NCBI GenBank assembly: GCA_031275525.1
Contig: JAISOP010000242.1
Location: forward strand, 1-5,209
Length of the DNA stretch: 5,209 nucleotides
Origin: Tannerella sp.
GTDB taxonomy: Bacteria; Bacteroidota; Bacteroidia; Bacteroidales; Tannerellaceae
Reading direction: 5' to 3'
The position numbers and the translations under genes were made by a program. Below the pieces are notes generated by a model. The model worked only from the letters and a program-made list of their open reading frames with translations. It was not told the DNA's origin and ran no database searches. The first letter of the stretch is position 1. Each line of letters begins with the position of its first letter. Of the stretch, positions 1 to 5,186 are shown piece by piece.

Positions 1-12
1 CATAACTGAAAA

Positions 13-42
13 TAAATTTAGATGCGTCAGCCCTGCCGGCAA
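13..42 (-). promoter_or_regulatory. Putative Bacteroidota-type promoter facing left out of the window
   Basis: Read on the minus strand, TTG at 42-40 is followed by exactly 19 bases and then TAAATTTA at 20-13. This matches the Bacteroidota sigma consensus (TTG or TTTG, about 19 bases, TAnnTTTG) except for the last base. An ATG lies on the minus strand at 3-1, so a divergent gene could start at the window edge with a very short leader, or further left. The gene itself is outside the window. The motif is short and AT-rich, so chance occurrence is possible. Confidence 0.35.
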
Positions 43-80
43 CTATGGATTGCGCCTTTCATTGATTTTTTTTCCATACA

Positions 81-108
81 TTTGCCCGTTCTTTTGGGGT
101 AAAATTTG
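81..108 (+). promoter_or_regulatory. Weak candidate promoter for the gene at 154
   Basis: TTTG at 81-84 and AAAATTTG at 101-108 resemble the -33 and -7 elements of Bacteroidota promoters. The 16-base spacing is shorter than the usual 19 or so, and the -7 element begins AA rather than TA. Transcription would start near 115 and leave a leader of about 40 bases. No Shine-Dalgarno sequence is visible before the ATG at 154, as is common in this phylum. An AT-rich stretch (141-149) lies just before the start codon. This is a guess from motif similarity. Confidence 0.2.
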
Positions 109-153
109 ACAGGCTTTACGGCCGTTCAACAGTGCAGGATTATAATTTGGATT

Positions 154-1524
154 ATGTCGAAAAGTAAGAATAACAGGAAGAAAAAGAAGGTACAGCCGCC
201 GGCGCATCATATAGGGGTCAAACACTCCAAGAGCTATCTGGATACGTGCTATGCCACGGCGCGGCGTATCATCCGGGCAGTGGGTGAGGACGAATCGTTG
301 TTTGACCTGTTCACCAAACGCCAGAAGCAAGAAATGTTCCTCATCGCCGTCACGCCCCCCTATATCGCGGCCATGCCGGGACACAAGGTGCCGAAGCAAT
401 TCATCCGCTATATACAGGATAATTTGACCACGTCCCTGAAAAATAACTTCTTCGACCAGGCAACCGGAGTGACGTGGATGGACACGGTGACCATCGGACA
501 GTCCCTGTTGATGATCTGCTCGTCGGAAGCCTATACGAATACCCTGCAACAACAACAGTTGGATGCGATCCAACGCCTGCTCGCCGCTTTTGAGGCGACG
601 GATATGTTCGTAAAGAGCCAGAAGCAGATCACAGGCTCGATCAAGATCTCGCTGATGTCCCTTTCGCAACCCAACTTCCGTATTTACGGACTGGCAACAC
701 CCCAGCAATCGACCTCGATGATGCACCGGCCGGTACTCCAGCACATCCTGCACGTCACCACGCACGAATGCCAAACCCTGCGTTTCAATTACCACAACCG
801 GGAGCGTACGGCGTTCCGCGTGCTCCTCGGCCCCGTAGGAGAAATCCCCAGCCTGAGCGCCACCATTCCCATGAGTAAACTTTTCCCGGACATCAAACAC
901 GACCGGAAACTGGACATCTACATCCAGTCGCACGCCATTCACCGCCTCAAGGAACGCATCGACACGGTACACCCCGTTGTCCGTACCCAACTGGTGATCC
1001 TCTCGCTCATGTTCGTCCAGCGCGTAGTGCGCGGAGCCGATGGAAGGCTCTACATCGCCTACATCATGCCCGACGAAACGGGAGGGAGGACCATCGGCTA
1101 TTTCGCCTTTACCATCGAGGGTAACAACCTGCTTGTACTCACCTTCCTGCCCCTGCTCAGCCACCGCGTGCACGAAGGCAACGTGCTCAGCGAACGCCTG
1201 CACCTCTCGCCCGAAGACGTGAAATACCTCGGCATGGACAAATTGGGCTTCTTCTACGACGTCGATCTCGAGCAAATTCCCGTACTCAAGCAAATCCTGC
1301 TCGACGAGCTTCACCTCGACTATATCCATAAACTCTACAGCAGCACCCGTACCAAAGGCGAGCCTTTCAACGAAAAGAAAACGTCTTTTGTGAAGAATTT
1401 TTTCCATAAACTCGAAGACCGCCCGTTCGATCCCGACGACGAGCCGTCCATCCTCCTTGCCGCGGACACGGACAGCCCGGCAACCGGTGAAGATTCATTG
1501 ACAGGCGCCTCCCTGGAAAGCTGA
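154..1524 (+). CDS. Hypothetical protein, 456 aa, basic N-terminus and HA-x2-R-x3-R motif
   Basis: I do not recognise this protein and assign no function. The start is taken at ATG 154. An upstream in-frame TTG at 106 would add 16 residues (TGFTAVQQ...) that look like translated leader sequence. The N-terminus is very basic (SKSKNNRKKKKV, residues 2-13). No signal peptide or convincing membrane span is visible, so a cytoplasmic, perhaps nucleic-acid-binding protein is possible. Residues 30-160 look mostly helical, including a glutamine run (132-135). Residues 255-335 stand out: SHAIHRLKERID (259-270), a hydrophobic helix (279-292), then strand-like GRLYIAYIM and TIGYFAFTIEGNNLLVLTFLPL. This order is reminiscent of small RelE/DUF4258-like folds, an inference from pattern only. 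The C-terminus (420-456) is acidic and probably disordered. The gene is convergent with the RelA/SpoT-family gene, with 14 bases between stop codons. Codon use looks like the neighbours, and the frame is unbroken, so I am confident it is a real gene. Confidence 0.85.
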   Translation: MSKSKNNRKKKKVQPPAHHIGVKHSKSYLDTCYATARRIIRAVGEDESLFDLFTKRQKQEMFLIAVTPPYIAAMPGHKVPKQFIRYIQDNLTTSLKNNFFDQATGVTWMDTVTIGQSLLMICSSEAYTNTLQQQQLDAIQRLLAAFEATDMFVKSQKQITGSIKISLMSLSQPNFRIYGLATPQQSTSMMHRPVLQHILHVTTHECQTLRFNYHNRERTAFRVLLGPVGEIPSLSATIPMSKLFPDIKHDRKLDIYIQSHAIHRLKERIDTVHPVVRTQLVILSLMFVQRVVRGADGRLYIAYIMPDETGGRTIGYFAFTIEGNNLLVLTFLPLLSHRVHEGNVLSERLHLSPEDVKYLGMDKLGFFYDVDLEQIPVLKQILLDELHLDYIHKLYSSTRTKGEPFNEKKTSFVKNFFHKLEDRPFDPDDEPSILLAADTDSPATGEDSLTGASLES

Positions 1525-1538
1525 AGTGGCTTCCCGGC

Positions 1539-3752
1539 TCAACCAAACAGCCTGCTCACCTGTTTAACCCCCTTGACTCCCTTGATTTTCTTGACTAACT
1601 GTTCCATGGCGGAGGTATTGCTTAGCAGTACCGTGATGTCGCCCTGGAAAAGCCCATCGACCGAATCCACGTGAATGGAACGGAGGGTCATGCTGTTTTC
1701 CTTGGAGATGATGGAAGAGATGTTGGTCACGATACCGATGTCGTCGTGCCCGATGACGCGTAGCGTCACGCTGTAGCCGGCATCCGTCTTTCCGCTCCAG
1801 CGTGCCCGGACGATGCGGTATCCGAAGCGGTTGAACATTTCCTGCGCGTTGGGGCAGTTCATCCGGTGAATCTTGATTCCCTGCGTCGAAACGAAACCGA
1901 ATATCGCGTCGCCATAGATGGGATTGCAGCATTTGGCCAGTTTGTATTCGATGCCCGTCAGGTTCTTGTCGATGGTCAGCACATCCCGGCTGGAGGCCAT
2001 TTCGTCCGTCTGCGGGGGGGCGACAAACTGTTCGGCGCTGCGCACTTCCGGGTGTTCGGCAAGTTCCTTTTCCCTGCGTTCAAGATCCAGGTATTCTTCC
2101 AGCACATGGTTGACCTCCAGCCGTTCTTCGGCAATGTCGAGGTAGAAATCCGTCACCGTCTTGAATCCTTTTTTCTTGATATAACGCATCATGAGGGCTT
2201 CGTCAACGTCGATTTTCCGGTTCTTGAAACGCCGCTGCAACAGTTCCTTCGCATACTCGGTCGTCCGGGCCGATTCCTCGCGGATGGCCTGTTTAATCTT
2301 GGAACGCGCCTTGCCGGTAGCCACAAACGACAGCCAGTCCTGTTTGGGTTTTTGGGCGGGCGAGGTGAGGACTTCCACCGAGTCGCCGTTGTTCAGCGTG
2401 TGGCGAATCGGCACGTTCTTCCCGTTCACCTTGCCCGATACGCACCGGCAACCCAGTTGGGAATGAATGGCAAAGGCAAAGTCAAGCACCGTAGCGCCCC
2501 GGGGCAGTTTGATCAGTTCGCCCCCCGGTGTGAAGACGTAGATTTCGTCCTGGTAAAGGTCCATCTTGAACGTTTTCATGGCGTCCAGCGGCGATATATC
2601 CTGCGTTTCGAGCATCGCACGCACGTCATTCATGAACTCGTCCAGCCCACGCTCTTCCCTGACGCCCTTGTATTTCCAGTGTGCAGCCAGTCCCCGTTCG
2701 GCCACTTCATCCATGCGCCGGGTACGTATCTGAACTTCCACCCAGCGGTTCTGCGGGCCGAGCACCGTGACGTGCAGGCTCTCGTAGCCGTTGTTCTTCG
2801 GGATGGAAATCCAGTCGCGCATCCGGTGGGGGTTCGGCTGGTACATGTCCGTAATGATTGAATACACCTGCCAGCACTCCGACCGCTCCCTTTCCTGCGG
2901 CGTATCGAGAATGATGCGGATGGCGAACAGGTCGTAGATTTTCTCGAACTCCACCTGTTGCTTCTTCAGTTTGTTGTTGATGGAATAAATGGATTTGGTA
3001 CGTCCCTTGATGTCGAACTGTAGGCCGGCGGCTTCGAGTTTCCGCCTGACCGGCTCAATAAATTCGGCAATATAGGCATCGCGCGAGCGTTTGGTCTCGT
3101 TCAGTTTGGCCTTGATGTGGTTGTACTGTTCCGGGTCGAGATATTTAAGCGACAGGTCCTCCAGTTCGCTCTTGATCTTGTACAGCCCCAGCCGGTGCGC
3201 CAGCGGGGCATAGAGGTACGACACTTCGGTGGCCAGGCGCAGGCGGCTGTCCGCCTTGAGTTGTTTACCCAGGCGCATCAGGCAGAGCCGGTCGGCAATC
3301 ATAATCAAAATCACCCGTACGTCTTGGGCAAACGAAAACAGGAGGTGATGGAAATTCTCGGAATTGACCGCCGTATTGCGGGCATAAAGGTCGGACGTTT
3401 TCTGCAACCGGTTAATCAGGAGCGAGACCTCCCCGCCGAAGGTCGCCTCCACCTCCTCGACCGGGATGTGCTTCTTCAGCACCGGACGGTAGAGCAGCAT
3501 GGCAATCACGGCCGTTCGCCGAAGGCCGATGTCCGAAGTGGCAATCAGGGCGGTGGACACGTTCCGCAACAGGCCGTTGATACCGTTCGGGTCGCGCCCG
3601 TAGCAGTCGGACACATTGATTTGCTGCATCAAGGCCTTCATCTTCCGCAGGTCGTCTTTCTCCAGGCAGGAGGACAAATCCGAAAGTAATCGGCGATATA
3701 CAGAAAAAAACGTTTGCTTTTCTTCCGGTGTAAAAAATGAAACTGTTCCCAT
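1539..3752 (-). CDS. rel: RelA/SpoT-family (p)ppGpp synthetase with degenerate HD hydrolase domain
   Basis: Long RSH enzyme, 737 residues, a normal family length. It transfers pyrophosphate from ATP to GDP/GTP to make (p)ppGpp in the cytoplasm, in long RSHs typically triggered by uncharged tRNA on stalled ribosomes. Domains in order: pseudo-HD (about 45-165), synthetase (about 190-362), TGS (about 398-463), helical (about 480-570), zinc-finger (about 597-650) and ACT (about 658-737). Synthetase landmarks are GRTK (250-253), YDLFAIR (273-279), PKNNGYESLH (318-327), EVQIRT (339-344) and AAHWKYK (356-362). The TGS histidine is H430. Zinc ligands C608, C609, H629 and C633 are present. The HD domain is degenerate: the HDxxED site reads Y88-R89-P-V-L92-K93, the early HP motif is absent, and ADRLHNMR has become ADRLCLMR (153-160), keeping only D154. 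The RXKD/EXDD switch reads R310-M-R312-D313, the basic type. I chose ATG 3752 because the reading frame upstream to 4043 runs antisense through the neighbouring gene and gives unfamily-like sequence. No strong Shine-Dalgarno is visible. Symbol rel is used for the family; relA would also be reasonable. Confidence 0.96.
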   Translation of the reverse strand: MGTVSFFTPEEKQTFFSVYRRLLSDLSSCLEKDDLRKMKALMQQINVSDCYGRDPNGINGLLRNVSTALIATSDIGLRRTAVIAMLLYRPVLKKHIPVEEVEATFGGEVSLLINRLQKTSDLYARNTAVNSENFHHLLFSFAQDVRVILIMIADRLCLMRLGKQLKADSRLRLATEVSYLYAPLAHRLGLYKIKSELEDLSLKYLDPEQYNHIKAKLNETKRSRDAYIAEFIEPVRRKLEAAGLQFDIKGRTKSIYSINNKLKKQQVEFEKIYDLFAIRIILDTPQERERSECWQVYSIITDMYQPNPHRMRDWISIPKNNGYESLHVTVLGPQNRWVEVQIRTRRMDEVAERGLAAHWKYKGVREERGLDEFMNDVRAMLETQDISPLDAMKTFKMDLYQDEIYVFTPGGELIKLPRGATVLDFAFAIHSQLGCRCVSGKVNGKNVPIRHTLNNGDSVEVLTSPAQKPKQDWLSFVATGKARSKIKQAIREESARTTEYAKELLQRRFKNRKIDVDEALMMRYIKKKGFKTVTDFYLDIAEERLEVNHVLEEYLDLERREKELAEHPEVRSAEQFVAPPQTDEMASSRDVLTIDKNLTGIEYKLAKCCNPIYGDAIFGFVSTQGIKIHRMNCPNAQEMFNRFGYRIVRARWSGKTDAGYSVTLRVIGHDDIGIVTNISSIISKENSMTLRSIHVDSVDGLFQGDITVLLSNTSAMEQLVKKIKGVKGVKQVSRLFG

Positions 3753-3833
3753 CGTTCTTAATTCATAAACCAAATTCTGTGGTAAAAATATCTTTTTTCC
3801 CCGACATAGCCGTCCGCTTTGCCGGGTATTTTC

Positions 3834-3841
3834 TATATTTG
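3834..3841 (+). promoter_or_regulatory. Perfect TAnnTTTG -7 element before the DUF4301-like gene
   Basis: TATATTTG at 3834-3841 matches the Bacteroidota -7 consensus exactly. Transcription would begin about 3848, leaving a leader of about 20 bases before ATG 3868. The expected -33 element is not convincing: the nearest TTTG (3818-3821) is only 12 bases upstream. It lies in the 115-base divergent gap (3753-3867) shared with the RelA/SpoT-family gene. On the other strand, TATTTTTA (3796-3789) is a poorer -7 candidate for that gene. Confidence 0.4.
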
Positions 3842-3867
3842 CCCTGATTTGTAATTTCATTACCGAT

Positions 3868-4731
3868 ATGATGTGGACAGAAGAAAACCGGCCGGAGCAG
3901 CCGGAAAAACAGATACCGGAGTTGCGGACAAAGGAACAGCCGGCGTGTTTCCCAGAGGGAATCCCGTTTGTGGAAATCGTTGCCCCGGCCACGCTCCGGA
4001 AAGGAATCCGCACCTTTACAGATGAAGAACGCGAAGCCTGCATAAAAACATGGGATACCTACCTGGCGGGGAACAACCGGACGGCGCTGTTTCTCACGCA
4101 CACTCCTGCCGGGGATGCACCGGCAGGACAGGCGCTGATTGAGCGCCTGGGCCGGGTGGATGCCGATGTTGTGTTTATCGGGCACATCGGCAACGCGCTC
4201 CCCGACCCCCTCAAGAGGCCGGCGCCCTACCAAAAGGCGCTTGCCGGAATGTTGGTCAACCTGCAGGAAAATATCTTCGGCCACCTTCGCCTGATTGAAA
4301 GCGGTAGCTATACGCAGGAGCAGGTGGAGGAAATGATTTACTTCCTGCAAGACGAACTGTGCATCAAGAATCCGGAGATGAAGTACCTCGAAGACGCGGA
4401 GTTGATCCTCTATATCCGACAGCAATTGTTACGTCCCCTGCGTGTGTGCGGGATGGTGCGCAATGCCGGCGGACCGGGTGGCAGTCCCTTTCTGGCCAAA
4501 AGCGCGAAGGACGGCGTGGTTTCGCTACAAATCGTGGCCGGTTCGCAGATTGACCCGGCCAATCCGCAGCAGCAAGCCCTTTTCGAGCAGCGCGCCTATT
4601 CCGGTCCGGCGGATATGGTTTGTGCCCTGAAAGGCCCGGATGGACGGAAATATCACCTGCCGGACTTTGCAGACAGCAACAGCGCAATGAGCGACTGGAA
4701 CACGACCCTTGTCGAGGCGCCGGAGACCTGA
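3868..4731 (+). CDS. Shortened DUF4301-family protein, 287 aa
   Basis: Recognised from motifs as a relative of DUF4301 proteins, which have no established function. Matching stretches are CFPEGIPFVEIVAPAT (27-42), DADVVFIGHIGN (98-109), YQKALAGMLVNLQENIF (121-137), RPLRVCGMVRN (189-199) with GGPGGSPF (201-208), SLQIVAGSQIDP (219-230) and AMSDWNTTLVE (273-283). From memory, full-length members are around 500 residues. Here the N-terminal block appears to run directly into the C-terminal half near residues 70-95, skipping the large central region. A second stretch is missing between LPDF (264-267) and AMSDWNT, and the protein ends soon after VEAP without the usual tail. All gaps are in frame and codon use is ordinary, so it may be a functional short paralogue rather than a decayed copy. 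ATG 3868 is immediately followed by ATG 3871, and either could be used. No signal peptide or membrane segment is seen. It is divergent from the RelA/SpoT-family gene. Confidence 0.85.
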   Translation: MMWTEENRPEQPEKQIPELRTKEQPACFPEGIPFVEIVAPATLRKGIRTFTDEEREACIKTWDTYLAGNNRTALFLTHTPAGDAPAGQALIERLGRVDADVVFIGHIGNALPDPLKRPAPYQKALAGMLVNLQENIFGHLRLIESGSYTQEQVEEMIYFLQDELCIKNPEMKYLEDAELILYIRQQLLRPLRVCGMVRNAGGPGGSPFLAKSAKDGVVSLQIVAGSQIDPANPQQQALFEQRAYSGPADMVCALKGPDGRKYHLPDFADSNSAMSDWNTTLVEAPET

Positions 4732-4763
4732 AGGATTCTCCTTTATACAATGGGAGGCCACCG

Positions 4764-4791
4764 CAGAACCGGCCATGCATGACCGGTTCTG
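4764..4791. terminator. 28-base near-palindrome, possible terminator of the DUF4301-like gene
   Basis: CAGAACCGG (4764-4772) is exactly complementary to CCGGTTCTG (4783-4791). Between them, CATGCATG (4774-4781) is itself a palindrome, with a single C/A mismatch at 4773/4782. The stem can extend by G.U (4763/4792) and C-G (4762/4793). It lies 32 bases after the stop codon, a typical place for a terminator, but no T-run follows. An unusual terminator or a protein-binding palindrome are both possible. Confidence 0.45.
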
Positions 4792-4811
4792 TGTAGTTCG
4801 GTTCCCCGAGG

Positions 4812-4847
4812 CCTAAAAGACTTAAAAGACCTAAAGAACATAAAGAA
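4812..4847 (+). repeat. Four imperfect tandem copies of a 9-base A-rich repeat
   Basis: The copies are CCTAAAAGA (4812-4820), CTTAAAAGA (4821-4829), CCTAAAGAA (4830-4838) and CATAAAGAA (4839-4847). The first two differ at one position, as do the last two. The pattern C-Y/A-TAAA-R-R-A is kept throughout. It sits between the near-palindrome and the 42-base array. I recall similar A-rich runs in intergenic DNA of Bacteroidales but cannot confirm a named family. Function unknown. Confidence 0.75.
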
Positions 4848-4899
4848 TTCGATCTATTCCCTGAATGCACAAAACCCTAACGCGTGCTGTTTTTACGGC

Positions 4900-4952
4900 T
4901 ACACAGTGTATTTTTCGTCCTGGAGACTCCAGGAAGGAAAATACACAGTGTA
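4900..4952 (+). repeat. A1 unit: 53-base near-perfect hairpin
   Basis: Two 25-base arms (4900-4924 and 4928-4952) flank the loop GAC (4925-4927), using the bounding palindromes as the outer stem. In RNA from the + strand, 22 of 25 positions are Watson-Crick, one is U.G, and two are mismatches (A.A in the palindrome centre and G.A). Confidence 0.85.
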
Positions 4953-4994
4953 GCTGGCGTCCCGGAGTGTCCGGGAAGGAAAATACACAGTGTA
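4942..4994 (+). repeat. B1 unit: hairpin with large internal loop
   Basis: The inner stem TCCCGGA/TCCGGGA (4960-4966 and 4970-4976) closes loop GTG. Compared with A1 the stem carries a C-G pair where A1 has T-A. The segment GCTGGC (4953-4958) does not pair with the opposite GGAAAA (4978-4983), so the inner stem and the outer palindromes are separated by an internal loop. Confidence 0.8.
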
Positions 4995-5036
4995 TTTTTC
5001 GTCCTGGAGACTCCGGGAAAGAAAATACACTGTGTA
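4984..5036 (+). repeat. A2 unit: 53-base hairpin with perfect outer stem
   Basis: The left palindrome has central A and the right one (5026-5036) central T, so the outer 11 positions are perfectly complementary here and pairing continues for 15 positions. On the + strand the remainder contains two U.G wobbles, one C.A and one G.A mismatch, and the loop is GAC (5009-5011). This is the only copy with a T.G pair in the inner stem. Confidence 0.83.
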
Positions 5037-5078
5037 GCTGGCGTCCTGGAGTGTCCAGGAACAAAAATACACAGTGTA
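5026..5078 (+). repeat. B2 unit: hairpin with large internal loop
   Basis: The inner stem TCCTGGA/TCCAGGA (5044-5050 and 5054-5060) closes loop GTG, restoring the T-A pair of A1 within a B-type unit. GCTGGC (5037-5042) again faces A-rich sequence and is unpaired. The 3' flank of the stem reads ACAAAAA rather than AGGAAAA, the most diverged copy. Confidence 0.8.
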
Positions 5079-5161
5079 GCTGGCATTTTGAAACCTGAGT
5101 TCGATATAACTAGTTCGGCAGTTTCAATATAAATATCCCCCAGGAAAGAGCGCAGAAGTTC

Positions 5162-5186
5162 AGCCCGGATTATTTCTATCCGGGTT
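5162..5186 (+). terminator. Stem-loop near right edge, possible terminator
   Basis: CCCGGAT (5164-5170) pairs perfectly with ATCCGGG (5178-5184) around the loop TATTTCT. The stem may extend by G.U and A-U to 5162/5186. It is followed by a weakly T-rich TTTGATT, compatible with a poor intrinsic terminator for + strand transcripts crossing the array. A leader structure for a gene to the right is an alternative. Confidence 0.4.

Larger units (their letters stand above)
4900..5084 (+). repeat. Array of 42-base palindromic/hairpin units (A-B-A-B plus partial)
   Basis: TACACAGTGTA occurs at 4900, 4942, 4984, 5026 (with central T instead of A) and 5068, spaced exactly 42 bases each time. The 31-base segments between them alternate in type. 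A begins TTTTTC and has loop GAC; B begins GCTGGC and has loop GTG. Each contains a 7-bp stem (TCCYGGA against TCCRGGA). The two A-B blocks (4900-4983 and 4984-5067) agree at 77 of 84 positions: A copies at 40 of 42, B copies at 37 of 42. After the last palindrome a partial unit starting GCTGGC runs to 5084 and then becomes unique sequence. I do not recognise this as a described repeat family. Stem variation is compensatory, which argues that the folded form matters. Confidence 0.93.

Noticed and set aside
2..109. Possible tail of an upstream + strand gene
   Set aside because: The frame is open from the edge to a TGA at 107-109, but the translated sequence resembles no protein I know and overlaps promoter-like DNA.
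106..146. Sigma70-like TTGACA (106-111) and TATAAT (141-146)
   Set aside because: The 29-base spacing is far too long for a sigma70 promoter, and the context suggests Bacteroidota, which use a different consensus.
43..1407. Long minus-strand open frame opposite the hypothetical gene
   Set aside because: It lies almost wholly antisense to a well-formed gene, gives no recognisable domain, and ends in leader-like sequence; a shadow frame.
1866..2861. 331-codon + strand open frame inside the RelA/SpoT-family gene
   Set aside because: Entirely antisense to synthetase, TGS and zinc-finger coding sequence that is clearly conserved; no domain recognised.
3753..4043. N-terminal extension of the RelA/SpoT-family protein by 97 residues
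   Set aside because: The added sequence overlaps the divergent DUF4301-like gene antisense and lacks any resemblance to the family; ATG 3752 gives the normal length.
4364..4870. Minus-strand open frame of 168 codons opposite the DUF4301-like gene
   Set aside because: Antisense to conserved DUF4301 motifs, composition typical of a shadow frame.
4900..5084. CRISPR array
   Set aside because: The constant element is only 11 bases and the 'spacers' are near-identical copies of two types; no cas genes are in the window.
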